Assembly: GCA_963801035.1 (NCBI GenBank)
Contig: CAWDDF010000007.1
Coordinates: 248,001-312,000, forward strand
DNA: 64,000 bases
Source of the DNA: JACCZX01 sp963801035
GTDB lineage: Bacteria > Pseudomonadota > Gammaproteobacteria > Burkholderiales > Burkholderiaceae_F
Reading direction: 5' to 3'
Part shown: in pieces, positions 18,010-27,542 of the stretch
How positions within the stretch are numbered: the stretch's first letter is position 1
How the letters are laid out: every line of letters begins with the position of its first letter
Made by a program: the position numbers and the translations under genes
Notes under the pieces: generated by a model
The model's input: only the letters and a program-made list of their open reading frames with translations
Databases searched by the model: none
Told to the model about the DNA's origin: nothing

Positions 18010-18942
18010 ATGGCCTCGCGCGCAACCAAGCATTCAGTCATTAATGATTTAGCGGCGACCACCGACCCTCTGATCGATGCGTTTGCCGATGCCGTCTGGC
18101 TCGAAGATGGGCTGTCGCAGAACACGCTGACCGCTTATCGACGCGATCTGTGTGGACTATCGATTTGGCTCAAGTCGCGCGCCGTGACGCTGGCCGCTGC
18201 GCGCGAAGCAGATCTGGCGCAGTACTTCGCGGACAAGCATGCAACGACGCTCGCATCGACTGCCAATCGGCGGCTTGCCGTTCTACGGCGTTTTTATCGT
18301 TGGGCGATACGCGAGCGGCGCGTCGCGCATGATCCGACCATCCGGCTGAAGAGCGCGACGCGTCCACCTCGCTTTCCCAAGTCGCTGTCCGAGGAGCAGG
18401 TCGAGGCGCTGCTACGCGCTCCTGACACCGACACGACGCTTGGCCTGCGCGATCGCGCGATGCTGGAGCTTCTGTATGCAACGGGTTTGCGCGTCTCGGA
18501 GCTCGTCGGGCTGACGCTGTCGCAGCTGTCGCTGCAAGAAGGCTTGGTGCGCGTATTTGGCAAGGGCGGCAAGGAGCGCATCGTTCCGCTGGGTGCAGAA
18601 GCGCGCAACTGGTTAGAGCGCTATTTGAAAGAATCGCGAACCGCGCTGCTGGGCAGGCGCGTCGCCGATGCGCTGTTCGTAACGCAGCGTGCGAGTTCGA
18701 TGACACGCCAGATGTTTTGGCTATTGATCAAACGCTATGCCGCGCGTGCCGCGATCGACGCACCGCTGTCACCGCACGGAGTACGCCACGCGTTCGCGAC
18801 CCACTTGCTGAATCACGGTGCCGATTTGCGGGTCGTGCAGCTGTTACTCGGGCACGCCGATATTTCGACAACGCAAATTTATACGCACGTCGCGCGCGCA
18901 AGGTTAAAGGCGCTGCACGCGCAGCATCACCCGCGCGGCTAG
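18010..18942 (+). CDS. xerD: Site-specific tyrosine recombinase XerD
   Basis: A 310-residue lambda-integrase-family recombinase that, with XerC, resolves chromosome dimers at dif. It has an N-terminal SAM-like core-binding domain (SQNTLTAYRRDL) and a catalytic domain with Arg in ATGLRVSEL, Lys in FGKGGKERIVPL, H-x-x-R in SPHGVRHAFATHLL, His in LLGHADISTT and the nucleophile Tyr in QIYTHV. The start at ATG 18010 is chosen over an upstream extension to 17947 that shows no conserved sequence. The gene is in single copy with neither mobile-element neighbours nor att sites, which fits the housekeeping Xer role. Confidence 0.92.
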   Translation: MASRATKHSVINDLAATTDPLIDAFADAVWLEDGLSQNTLTAYRRDLCGLSIWLKSRAVTLAAAREADLAQYFADKHATTLASTANRRLAVLRRFYRWAIRERRVAHDPTIRLKSATRPPRFPKSLSEEQVEALLRAPDTDTTLGLRDRAMLELLYATGLRVSELVGLTLSQLSLQEGLVRVFGKGGKERIVPLGAEARNWLERYLKESRTALLGRRVADALFVTQRASSMTRQMFWLLIKRYAARAAIDAPLSPHGVRHAFATHLLNHGADLRVVQLLLGHADISTTQIYTHVARARLKALHAQHHPRG

Positions 18943-18950
18943 ACTGACTA

Positions 18951-19586
18951 ATGCATTGGCTGAATTTGTTCTTGGCAACTTGCGCCGCGTACCTGATCGG
19001 ATCGGTGCCGTTTGCCGTCATTGTCAGTCGTGCGCTGGGGTTAGCAGATCCGCGCACGTACGGATCGCGTAACCCGGGCGCAACCAACGTTCTGCGCTCC
19101 GGTAATAAATGGGCCGCGGCGCTAACGCTGCTCGGTGACGGTTTTAAAGGATGGCTTGCGGTATGGCTCGCGCTGCGTCTCGGTGCGCCGTACGGCATCG
19201 GCGATGCCGGCGTCGCCCTGGTCGCGATCGCAGTTGTATTGGGCCATTTGTATCCTGTTTTCCTACGCTTTCGTGGCGGCAAGGGGATCGCGACGGCAGC
19301 GGGCGTCATCATCGCGCTTAATCCATGGCTCGCGTTTGCTACAGCGGTGACCTGGCTGATCGTTGCCTTTTTTTTCCGCTATTCATCGCTGGCGTCAATC
19401 GCCGCCGCCGTTTTTGCACCGTTTTATTCCGCGTTCGGATGGGGGTTTGACGCACGCTTCGTCGCCTTGGTGGTGATTGCAGGATTCACTGTGTATCGCC
19501 ACAAGGTAAATATCCGCCACTTGCTGGCGGGTACTGAGCGACGCATGGGTCAACCGCGCGATGGCGCGGTTGCCGGACGTCGCTAG
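18951..19586 (+). CDS. plsY: Acyl-phosphate:glycerol-3-phosphate acyltransferase
   Basis: A 211-residue inner-membrane enzyme that acylates glycerol-3-phosphate from acyl phosphate, the first step of phospholipid synthesis. Five or six hydrophobic segments are visible. The three cytoplasmic motifs are GSRNPGATNVLR, the KGWLAV region, and FRGGKGIATAAGV. Its stop codon overlaps the stop of tsaD on the opposite strand by a few bases (19583-19586), so the two messages converge with no spacer and no separate terminator. Confidence 0.94.
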   Translation: MHWLNLFLATCAAYLIGSVPFAVIVSRALGLADPRTYGSRNPGATNVLRSGNKWAAALTLLGDGFKGWLAVWLALRLGAPYGIGDAGVALVAIAVVLGHLYPVFLRFRGGKGIATAAGVIIALNPWLAFATAVTWLIVAFFFRYSSLASIAAAVFAPFYSAFGWGFDARFVALVVIAGFTVYRHKVNIRHLLAGTERRMGQPRDGAVAGRR

Positions 19587-20620
19587 GACTTGATTGCTTC
19601 CGCAAGCGACCAGCGAGGATGCACTGAGAACGCAAACGGCTCATGATTGTCTGCGGCTGCGCGCGTGCGCTTCAGCTTGGCCAAGCCCGCGAGCGCGATC
19701 ATCGCGCCATTGTCGGTGCACAAATCGGGAGGCGGAAAAAATACCCGGCCTCCGCGCGCCTCTAACTCTGTTTGCAACCGGGCTCGCAACTGCGAGTTGG
19801 CACCCACACCACCCGCAACGACCAGTGTATTGAGGCCGGTTTGATCGAGCGCGCGCATCGCCTTGGTGGCGAGCACGTCGACGATCGCATCGACGAACGC
19901 TCGCGCGATATTCGCGCGCTCTTGTTCGCATACATTTCCGGCTTCTGCGCGGCGCACGGCGGTCAGCACCGCGGTCTTTAATCCACTGAAGCTGAAGTTC
20001 AGATCGCCGCTGCCAATCATCGGGCGCGGCAACGTCACAGCGCCCGGGTCACCGAACTCCGCGAGGCGCGATACGGCAGGCCCTCCGGGGTAGCCCAGTC
20101 CGAGCAGCTGCGCGGTCTTGTCGAATGCCTCCCCGGCGGCATCGTCCAGCGTTTCGCCCAGCAGCTTGTAATCGCCCCAATCGCCGACGTGCAGTAGCTG
20201 CGAATGACCACCAGAGACCAGTAGTGCAACGAACGGGAAGGCGGGCGCCGGCTGCGACAACAAAGGTGAAAGCAAGTGACCTTCCATGTGGTGCACTTGA
20301 TAAACCGGCCGCTCAAGCGCGTATCCCAAAGCGTGGCCGATGCTCACGCCCACCAAAAGCGCGCCAGCCAGGCCCGGCCCGGAGGTGACCGCAATGGCGT
20401 CGATCTGCTCAGCGTCACGGTCCGCGCTCTGCAGCACCCTGTCCAGCAGCGGCAGGACGCGGCGGATATGGTCGCGCGACGCAAGTTCGGGCACCACACC
20501 GCCATAAGCGACGTGCATGTCCACTTGCGAATGCAGTTGTTGCGCGATCACGCCCTGTTCGCTGTCGAGCAGCGCGAGTCCCGTTTCATCGCATGAGGTT
20601 TCAATTCCTAGAATCAACAT
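19583..20620 (-). CDS. tsaD: tRNA N6-adenosine threonylcarbamoyltransferase
   Basis: A 345-residue ASKHA-fold protein that transfers threonylcarbamoyl to A37 of ANN-decoding tRNAs, working with TsaB, TsaC and TsaE. Motifs: ILGIETSCDETG at the N-terminus, the metal-binding HMEGH, VALLVSGGHSQL, AGGVGANSQLR, and CTDNGAMIA near the C-terminus. The divergent rpsU promoter lies directly upstream, a conserved tsaD-rpsU arrangement. Confidence 0.95.
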   Translation of the reverse strand: MLILGIETSCDETGLALLDSEQGVIAQQLHSQVDMHVAYGGVVPELASRDHIRRVLPLLDRVLQSADRDAEQIDAIAVTSGPGLAGALLVGVSIGHALGYALERPVYQVHHMEGHLLSPLLSQPAPAFPFVALLVSGGHSQLLHVGDWGDYKLLGETLDDAAGEAFDKTAQLLGLGYPGGPAVSRLAEFGDPGAVTLPRPMIGSGDLNFSFSGLKTAVLTAVRRAEAGNVCEQERANIARAFVDAIVDVLATKAMRALDQTGLNTLVVAGGVGANSQLRARLQTELEARGGRVFFPPPDLCTDNGAMIALAGLAKLKRTRAAADNHEPFAFSVHPRWSLAEAIKS

Positions 20621-20650
20621 ACAGACAGTGTAAGGAGGGGAAACTGCCGG

Positions 20651-20680
20651 TTGTTCCGAGGGCGGGTTGTCGGATAGAAT
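20651..20680 (+). promoter_or_regulatory. Sigma-70 promoter of the rpsU-yqeY-dnaG-rpoD operon
   Basis: TTGTTC (20651-20656) and TAGAAT (20675-20680) are separated by 18 bases. They lie about 57 bases before the rpsU start and diverge from tsaD. Position and match quality fit the main promoter of the macromolecular-synthesis operon. Confidence 0.55.
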
Positions 20681-20736
20681 CGCGGGCTTTCCGGACGGCC
20701 CATCGTCCAGTCAATCCGAGGGATTTGAACTTACCG

Positions 20737-20949
20737 ATGCCTACCATTCGCCTTAAAGAAAACGAGCCATTTGAAGTGGCTTTGCGCCGCTTCAAGCGCA
20801 CGATCGAGAAAAGTGGCTTGTTGACCGAATTGCGGGCGCGCGAGTTCTACGAAAAGCCGACAGCAGAGCGCAAGCGTAAGCGCTCCGCGGCCATCAAACG
20901 CCACTTCAAGCGTCTGCGCGGGCAGATGCTGCCCAAGAAGCTTTACTAG
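20737..20949 (+). CDS. rpsU: 30S ribosomal protein S21
   Basis: A 70-residue basic protein starting MPTIRLKENEPFEVALRRFK, with the conserved EFYEKPTAERKRK segment. S21 helps the small subunit engage mRNA near the anti-Shine-Dalgarno. It heads the rpsU-dnaG-rpoD operon that links translation, replication priming and transcription. A hairpin terminator follows and may reduce readthrough, letting S21 be made in excess over primase. Confidence 0.97.
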   Translation: MPTIRLKENEPFEVALRRFKRTIEKSGLLTELRAREFYEKPTAERKRKRSAAIKRHFKRLRGQMLPKKLY

Positions 20950-20989
20950 CTAGCTTAACTAGCCGCCTACCGGTCAGAGGCTACTGCAC

Positions 20990-21014
20990 AGCGCGCCCCG
21001 GCGCGCTTTTGTTT
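20990..21014 (+). terminator. Terminator or attenuator after rpsU
   Basis: AGCGCGC (20990-20996) pairs perfectly with GCGCGCT (21001-21007) around CCCG and is followed by TTTGTTTT. It lies between rpsU and yqeY, as does the attenuator between rpsU and dnaG in other proteobacteria. Confidence 0.75.
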
Positions 21015-21026
21015 TCTGAAGATCCA

Positions 21027-21476
21027 ATGTCGACGTCTTTGAAAGACCGCATTACCGAAGACATGAAAAGCGCCATGCGCGCGAAGCAGAGCGAGCGGCT
21101 CGGGGCAATCCGTTTACTGCTGGCAGCGATCAAACAGAAAGAGGTTGATGAGCGTGTCGCGGTCGATGACGCCGCGGTGCTTGGCATCATCGAGAAGCTG
21201 ATCAAACAGCGGAATGACTCGATCGAGCAATTCGAAAAAGCCGGGCGCGATGACCTTGCCGGCAAGGAAAGAGCCGAGCTTCAGCTGCTGAAAGAATATC
21301 TGCCGCAGCAAATGTCAGATGCAGAACTGGCGGCTGCGATCGATGCCGCAATCGCAGATTCCGGCGCGACCGGTCCGCAAGCAATGGGTAAGACGATGGC
21401 GCTGCTAAAGCCGCGCATCGCCGGGCGGGCCGACATGGGGAAGGCGTCGTTGTTGGTCAAGCAGCGGCTGTCCTGA
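21027..21476 (+). CDS. yqeY: GatB/YqeY-domain protein
   Basis: A 149-residue helical protein of the GatB/YqeY family, related to the tail domain of the amidotransferase subunit GatB. Features: MSTSLKDRITEDMKSAMR, LLLAAIKQKEVDE, the EIxYL-type LLKEYLPQQMS, and GKTMALLKPR near the end. It may bind tRNA, but its cellular role is not established. The ATG at 21027 is preferred over 21009, which lies within the terminator T-run. It is the standard neighbour between rpsU and dnaG. Confidence 0.9.
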   Translation: MSTSLKDRITEDMKSAMRAKQSERLGAIRLLLAAIKQKEVDERVAVDDAAVLGIIEKLIKQRNDSIEQFEKAGRDDLAGKERAELQLLKEYLPQQMSDAELAAAIDAAIADSGATGPQAMGKTMALLKPRIAGRADMGKASLLVKQRLS

Positions 21477-21555
21477 TCTTTTTGCATCTTTTTGCATAAC
21501 GGGCAGGATCGAAGGTGTGCACCATCGCGTCCGCGATGCGTACACTTTCACGAAA

Positions 21556-23343
21556 ATGATTCCCCAAAGCTTCATCCAGGACCTGCTCGCGCGCGTCGAC
21601 ATCGTCGAAGTCGTCGGCCGCTACGTTCAGCTCAAAAAGGCGGGACAGAACCACGTTGGCCTGTGCCCGTTTCACGCGGAAAAGTCGCCATCGTTCACCG
21701 TCAGTTCATCCAAGCAGTTCTTTCATTGCTTCGGGTGCGGCGCGCATGGCAGCGCCATCGGGTTTCTGATGGAGCATCGCGGACAAGGTTATGTCGACGC
21801 CATACGTGATTTGGCTCAAGTGGCCGGCATGCAGGTTCCGGAAACCGAGCGCGCAGCCGATTCGCATTCGAAGACTCGGGGGCTGACCGACATATTGTCT
21901 CGGGCGGCCGACTTCTATCGTGGACAACTGAAAGACAGCCGACTTGCGATCGAGTACCTGAAGCGGCGAGGTATTACCGGTCACACCGCCGCTCGTTTCG
22001 CGTTGGGCTATGCGCCCGACGCCTGGCAGCCGCTGCGCGCTGCCTTCGACAATTATGACGATCCGCAGCTGGTGGAAGCGGGCCTCGTGATTTCCGACGA
22101 AGGCAAGCGTTACGACCGTTTTCGAGGCCGCGTGATGTTTCCAATTCGCAATACGCGCGGGCAGGTGATTGGGTTCGGAGCGCGGGTTCTCGATGTCGGT
22201 GAGCCAAAGTATTTGAACTCGCCCGAGACGGCGGTCTTCCGAAAGGGGCAAGAGCTGTACGGATTGCACGAAGCAAGAGACGCGATACGCAAAAGTGGTC
22301 GCGCGATCGTGGCGGAGGGCTATCTCGATGTCATCCGGCTGGCGCAGGCGGGCTTCGATGAGTCGGTCGCAGCGCTTGGCACCGCGGTTACCAGTGCTCA
22401 TGTCGGCGCGCTTTTCAAGGCGGCCGATCATGTGATCTTCGCTTTCGATGGCGACGCTGCCGGACGCAAGGCAGCACGCCGTGCGCTCGAGGCGGCGTTG
22501 CCGGTGATCGCCGACACCAAGCGCGCGAGCTTTGTGTCTCTGCCGGAAGGCCAAGACCCCGACAGCTTGATTGGAGAACAAGGCCGCGAGGGTTTTGAGT
22601 CTGCGCTAAGCCAGGCGCTGCCCCTATCCGAGTTTTTTATACGAAGCTTGACGGGAACTGCAGAGCGGCGACCGACGAGCGCCGAAGAGCGTGCCGCGGT
22701 GCTGGGTGCCGCCAAACCGCTGCTGTTATCGATGCCGCCGGGTGCAATGCGCCTGCAACTCTTGCGAGAGCTGTCAGATGTGTCACGTACTCCGCACGAT
22801 GCAGTCGAAGCGCTTTATGGGTTGCGCAAGGCGCCAAAAGTACGCTTTGCCCCGGTTGAACGCCATACACCTCGCGTCGAGGTGAGCGACCTGAAGCTCG
22901 CCATCCTGCAACAGTTGCTCGCGCACCCCATGCTTGCCCGTGAGTTCAATCAGCATGTGATCGACGAGCACTTGCACAGTGACGATCGAATCGACCGCGA
23001 GATTGCCGAAGTTTGGCGAACATCCACGGCGACCACCGCCTCGGAGGCCGCGGTCCTGAGTCAGGGCGCCTTGCTTGAAATGCTCGGCGACAGCGAATAC
23101 GCGGACGAGTATCGGGCGATGGCAGCCCAGGAAATGGAGCTTGAGACCGGGGTGGAAGTGGCGCGTCAGATCATGTCGGAGGCGTACGTCAAGTTGAGGC
23201 TGCGTCGCTTCGAGCGGGATCGCGAAGAACGTCTGGCTGACTACGAGCGTGATCCGTCGCCGCAGCGGCTCGAGGCCTATCGCGCGGCGGATCAGGCCTA
23301 CACGCGGGCCCGCGAGCCCGCCGAGCCGCAGGTGGCCGCGTAA
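21556..23343 (+). CDS. dnaG: DNA primase
   Basis: A 595-residue primase that synthesises RNA primers at the replication fork. The N-terminal CHC2 zinc finger is visible (CPFHAEKSPSF...FHCFGCGAHG). It is followed by the catalytic core with the TOPRIM segment (VAEGYLDVI and IFAFDGDAAGRKA), and a C-terminal DnaB-interacting domain ending in a charged helix. The start MIPQSFIQ is the canonical primase opening; an upstream ATG at 21517 gives 13 unconserved residues and was rejected. It lies in the rpsU-dnaG-rpoD order. Confidence 0.95.
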   Translation: MIPQSFIQDLLARVDIVEVVGRYVQLKKAGQNHVGLCPFHAEKSPSFTVSSSKQFFHCFGCGAHGSAIGFLMEHRGQGYVDAIRDLAQVAGMQVPETERAADSHSKTRGLTDILSRAADFYRGQLKDSRLAIEYLKRRGITGHTAARFALGYAPDAWQPLRAAFDNYDDPQLVEAGLVISDEGKRYDRFRGRVMFPIRNTRGQVIGFGARVLDVGEPKYLNSPETAVFRKGQELYGLHEARDAIRKSGRAIVAEGYLDVIRLAQAGFDESVAALGTAVTSAHVGALFKAADHVIFAFDGDAAGRKAARRALEAALPVIADTKRASFVSLPEGQDPDSLIGEQGREGFESALSQALPLSEFFIRSLTGTAERRPTSAEERAAVLGAAKPLLLSMPPGAMRLQLLRELSDVSRTPHDAVEALYGLRKAPKVRFAPVERHTPRVEVSDLKLAILQQLLAHPMLAREFNQHVIDEHLHSDDRIDREIAEVWRTSTATTASEAAVLSQGALLEMLGDSEYADEYRAMAAQEMELETGVEVARQIMSEAYVKLRLRRFERDREERLADYERDPSPQRLEAYRAADQAYTRAREPAEPQVAA

Positions 23344-23778
23344 TAACCGCCGGCCAGGCAGCCAAGCCCATGGTGCAATTGAACTTTTTGCCGCAAAATT
23401 GGCCGAATCGTGGTAAATTCATTGGTTTCGCAGTTCACCATCGTCAGCCGGTGAGCTCGAGCGCCCAGGAGATCGCGAATGATCGGTGGCGCGTAACAAA
23501 TTTTTAGCGACAGCTTGCGCAATTACCGAAACGCGATCCTCGGATCAGACGTTGGGTTACTGGGTCTCAAACGGATCTCATGCGCAGCGCGTCGTAAAGA
23601 TCGGCCTCATTTTGCTCGTACTGCGTGAGTAGAAGCGCGGCTTGGTTGAGAAGGCTCATTTGAACCCAATGATGTGTTTGTCGACTGCGTACGGGGCGAC
23701 TCAATCGCTTGCGCGCGCGTTTGGCATTGACGAACCGGTCGGACGCGCGGCGCCGTCTGGTCGAAACAGGTGAACGCA
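23344..23778 (+). other. Non-coding interval between dnaG and rpoD
   Basis: A 435-base stretch with no supportable gene on either strand. The only feature seen is an extended -10-like element TGGTAAATT at 23411-23419, without a well-spaced -35. It may hold an internal or heat-shock promoter for rpoD, as in other proteobacteria, but no sigma-32 consensus was identified. No terminator hairpin with a T-run was found. Confidence 0.4.
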
Positions 23779-26028
23779 ATGGCATTGAGAAAACAGGAAG
23801 TGAGAAAAGTCGAAGCGAAGGCAAAGCCCACTCGCGCAGCGGCTTACGATGAACACGGCAAAGTTGCCCGGAGTGCGATGAGAAAACTCGAGGCAACCCT
23901 GTTGTCCTCGACTGCTAAATCGCCAGGCGGTCGCTCGGCCGCGCCCGATGCCAATGGGGCAAAGAACGGTGGCCCGCCTGCGGAGGCCGTCAAAGGACGT
24001 CCTGGTCGTAAGCCCAAGCAAAGCGCCGAACAATTGCTCAATGGTGGCGCCGATGCCGTGCCCGAAGCGGTAGACGCCGGCGACGATCCGAGCGTGCAGA
24101 TCGTCGAGAAAATGAGCGCGACCAAGTTGCGCGCCAAGGATCGCCGCGCGAAAGAAAAGGCGCTAAAGGAAGCGCTCGAGCGTAGCTACCACGGCACCGA
24201 GGAAGACCTCGAAACCCGCCGCAATAAGCTAAAGGCCTTGATCAAGCTGGGCAAAGAGCGTGGCTTTTTGACTTACGCAGAGATCAACGATCACTTGCCC
24301 GACGCGCTTGTCGATGCTGAAGCCATCGACGCGATCATCAGCACGTTCAGCGACATGGGGTTGCAGGTCTTCGATCAGGCGCCCGATGCCGAGACGGTGT
24401 TGATGAGTGAAAACGTCCCGGCAGCGACGCCTGATGATGCCGCTGAGGAAGAAGTTGAAGCTGCGCTGTCGACCGTCGACGCCGAATTTGGCCGTACCAC
24501 TGACCCCGTGCGCATGTACATGCGTGAAATGGGTTCGGTTGAGCTGCTGACGCGCGAAGGCGAGATTGAAATCGCCAAGCGCATTGAAGACGGCCTCAAG
24601 CACATGGTCATGGCGATTTCCGCGTGCCCGACGACGATTGCCGAAATTCTCGCTTATGGCGAGCGCATTCGTGGCGTTGAAATTCCGATCGACGAGGTGG
24701 TCGACGGGTTGATGGATCCGTTAGCGGAGGATTTCCCGACCGCCGGTGGCGATGAGGAAGACGAAGAGGGCGAGGAGACGACCGATATCGGCGCCTCGGG
24801 CATGACCGCCGGCCAGTTGGATGAGCTGAAGGTGCGTGCGCTGGACAAGTTCGACCACGTGACGAAACTCTTTGACAAGATGCGGGTGTCGTTCGAGAAG
24901 GAAGGCTACAAGTCGCCGGGCTACCTGAAATCGCAGCAAAAAATTCTTGATGAGCTGATGAGCCTGCGCTTTACCGCGAAGATGGTCGAGCGGCTGTCGG
25001 ATACGTTGCGGCGCCAGGTCGACGAAGTGCGCTCGATCGAAAAACAGATTTACGAGATCACGGTCAATAAATGCGGCATGCCGCGCACGCATTTCCTGAA
25101 GACGTTTCCGGGTAACGAAACCAACATGCGCTGGGCATCCCGCGAAGCCGATTCGGAGCAGCCGTACGCCGAGATGCTGCGTCGTAATCTGCCGTCGGTG
25201 CAGGAGCTGCAGGGCAAGCTGGGTGCGTTGCAAAAGCGTGTCGTGTTGCCGCTGAAGGATCTGCGTGAGGTCTACAAGCAGATGGCCACCGGCGAAGCGA
25301 AGGCACGCAAAGCCAAGCGTGAGATGACCGAGGCCAACCTGCGGCTTGTGATTTCGATCGCGAAGAAGTACACCAACCGCGGCTTGCAGTTTCTCGACTT
25401 GATTCAGGAAGGCAACATCGGCCTGATGAAGGCAGTCGATAAGTTCGAATATCGCCGCGGCTACAAGTTTTCGACGTACGCAACGTGGTGGATCCGCCAG
25501 GCAATTACGCGCTCGATCGCTGATCAGGCGCGCACCATCCGCATTCCGGTGCACATGATCGAGACGATCAATAAGATGAATCGGATCTCGCGCCAGATCC
25601 TGCAGGAGACGGGCACCGAGCCTGATCCGGCAACGCTGGCCGTGAAGATGGAAATGCCGGAAGACAAGATCCGCAAGATCCTGAAGATCGCCAAAGAGCC
25701 GATCAGCATGGAAACGCCGATCGGTGACGACGACGATTCGCATCTGGGCGACTTCATCGAAGACACATCGACCGTGGCTCCGGTTGATGCCGCGCAGTAC
25801 AACAGTCTGTCGGACGTTACTAAAGACGTGCTCGATTCACTGACGCCGCGTGAAGCCAAGGTGCTTCGCATGCGCTTCGGCATCGAGATGTCTACCGATC
25901 ACACGCTGGAAGAAGTCGGCAAGCAATTCGATGTGACGCGCGAGCGAATACGGCAGATCGAAGCGAAGGCGCTGCGCAAGCTGCGCCATCCAAGCCGCTC
26001 AGACAAGCTTAAAAGTTTCCTTGAGTAG
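23779..26028 (+). CDS. rpoD: RNA polymerase primary sigma factor RpoD (sigma-70)
   Basis: The housekeeping sigma factor, 749 residues. After a basic, Ala/Lys-rich head comes region 1.1 (LKALIKLGKERGFLTYAEIND), then region 1.2 (DPVRMYMREMGSVELLTREGE) and a non-conserved acidic insert (DEEDEEGEETTD). Region 2 has AEANLRLVISIAKKYTNRGL and TYATWWIRQAI. Region 3 follows, and region 4.2 carries the helix-turn-helix DVTRERIRQIEAKALRKL. An AGGTG lies 6 bases before ATG 23779; a GTG at 23770 is the alternative start. It is directly followed by a tRNA gene. Confidence 0.96.
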   Translation: MALRKQEVRKVEAKAKPTRAAAYDEHGKVARSAMRKLEATLLSSTAKSPGGRSAAPDANGAKNGGPPAEAVKGRPGRKPKQSAEQLLNGGADAVPEAVDAGDDPSVQIVEKMSATKLRAKDRRAKEKALKEALERSYHGTEEDLETRRNKLKALIKLGKERGFLTYAEINDHLPDALVDAEAIDAIISTFSDMGLQVFDQAPDAETVLMSENVPAATPDDAAEEEVEAALSTVDAEFGRTTDPVRMYMREMGSVELLTREGEIEIAKRIEDGLKHMVMAISACPTTIAEILAYGERIRGVEIPIDEVVDGLMDPLAEDFPTAGGDEEDEEGEETTDIGASGMTAGQLDELKVRALDKFDHVTKLFDKMRVSFEKEGYKSPGYLKSQQKILDELMSLRFTAKMVERLSDTLRRQVDEVRSIEKQIYEITVNKCGMPRTHFLKTFPGNETNMRWASREADSEQPYAEMLRRNLPSVQELQGKLGALQKRVVLPLKDLREVYKQMATGEAKARKAKREMTEANLRLVISIAKKYTNRGLQFLDLIQEGNIGLMKAVDKFEYRRGYKFSTYATWWIRQAITRSIADQARTIRIPVHMIETINKMNRISRQILQETGTEPDPATLAVKMEMPEDKIRKILKIAKEPISMETPIGDDDDSHLGDFIEDTSTVAPVDAAQYNSLSDVTKDVLDSLTPREAKVLRMRFGIEMSTDHTLEEVGKQFDVTRERIRQIEAKALRKLRHPSRSDKLKSFLE

Positions 26029-26053
26029 AACGCAGCGTCGTACGCCAGTAACC

Positions 26054-26132
<79 letters not shown>

Positions 26133-26136
26133 CTTA

Positions 26137-27541
26137 ATGTCTGACCCCAAGGATTTCACTCATTTCGGCCTCGATCCGCTGATTCTTTCGGCGATCACCG
26201 AGATGGGTTACGCGACGCCGACGCCGATTCAGGCGAAGGCGATTCCGGTCGTGATGAAGGGTCTCGACGTAATGGGTGCGGCACAGACCGGCACCGGCAA
26301 GACCGCCGGCTTTGCGCTGCCGATCATTCAGAAATTGCTGCCGCACGCGAGCGCCAGCATGTCACCGGCGCGACATCCGGTGCGGGCGCTGATACTGGCG
26401 CCGACGCGCGAGCTGGCGGATCAAACAGCGGACAACGTTAAAAAGTACATTGCGAAGACGCCGCTGCGTTGCGCGCTGGTGTACGGCGGCGTCGACATGG
26501 ACCCGCAAACAGTCGCTTTGCGTTCGGGCGCTGAGATCCTGGTCGCGACTCCGGGCCGCTTGCTCGATCATTTACAACAAAAGAACACCAGCCTTTCGCA
26601 GGTGCAGATCGTCGTGCTCGACGAAGCCGATCGGATGCTGGATATGGGATTCCTGCCCGATATCTCACGCATCTTGAATTTGCTTCCGAAGCAGCGTCAA
26701 AGTTTGATGTTTTCGGCAACGTTCTCCGAAGAGATCAAGAAGCTCGCCGCTAATTTTCTGAAGGATCCTCAGCTGATCGAGGTTGCGCGTCGCAATGCGA
26801 CTGCCGATAACGTCACACAGGAAGTGTTCAAGCTGCACGAGTCCGAAAAGGTCGCTGCGCTACTCGAACTGCTGGCCACACGCGGTCCTGATGGCGGACG
26901 GCTCACGCAGGTGCTCGTCTTCGTCAACGCCAAGATCGAATGCCGTCGGCTCGCGCGTCAGTTGCAGAAAGCCGGAATCAACGCCGACGCGATTCATGGC
27001 GACAAGACGCAGGACGAGCGCATGAAAGCACTGGAAGGTTTCAAGACAGACGCGATCGAAGTGCTTGTTGCAACCGACGTCGCAGCCCGCGGGCTTGATA
27101 TCGCAGAGCTGCCGGTCGTCATCAATTACGACGTTCCGTTTGCGGCCGAAGACTATATCCATCGCATCGGTCGCACCGGTCGCGCTGGCATGAGTGGCAT
27201 AACGATCATGCTGATGACGGGCTCAGAAGAGCGTGCCGTCGCCGCGATCGAGAAACTGACGAAGCAGAAGTTCGACATAAAAACGCTGGACGTCGCGCAG
27301 CAGTAACCGTGCCGAAGCACGTGACCGACGCGATCGTCCGGCGCGCCGCGAGGGCAGCGAGCGCCGGCCGGATCGAGCGCATGCGCCGAGTACACGCCCG
27401 GTCGACGATTTTTTCAGCAAGCCTTACGAGCCTGGTATTCCTTCAGCGGAAGTACCGGCGCCCGCTGCGCAGCCAGCGCGTCCTGCAGGCAAGGACAAGC
27501 CGGTCCGCGTGGCTGCGCTGCTCGGCGGCGCCAAACGCTAA
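26137..27541 (+). CDS. rhlE: DEAD-box ATP-dependent RNA helicase, RhlE-like, tail shifted by one extra base
   Basis: The first 389 residues hold a complete DEAD-box core: the Q motif (PTPIQAKAIP), motif I AQTGTGKT, Ia PTRELADQ, motif II DEAD, motif III SAT, IV VFVNAK, V ATDVAARGLDI, VI HRIGRTGRAG. A TAA at 27304 stops the frame, but the next frame continues with a basic tail (NRAEARDRRDRPARREG), then DDFFSKPYEP and VAALLGGAKR, typical of RhlE C-termini. Deleting one T at 27304 joins QQ to NRAEARD and gives 467 residues. RhlE acts in ribosome assembly and RNA turnover. The stop at 27541 faces the SDR gene. Confidence 0.87.
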
Positions 27542-27542
27542 T

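Noticed and set aside
18010..18942. Integrase of a mobile element
   Set aside because: The tyrosine recombinase has XerD-like length and motifs and no att sites, cargo or phage genes nearby.
21477..21500. Direct repeat TTTTTGCATCTTTTTGCAT after yqeY as a terminator
   Set aside because: It is a tandem direct repeat without a stem, so it cannot form a terminator hairpin.
21706..22581. A 291-codon open frame antisense to dnaG
   Set aside because: Shadow frame; it overlaps the conserved primase core completely and has no ribosome-binding site.
24721..25743. A 340-codon open frame antisense to rpoD
   Set aside because: Shadow of a GC-rich gene; the translation has no domains and rpoD is complete on the plus strand.
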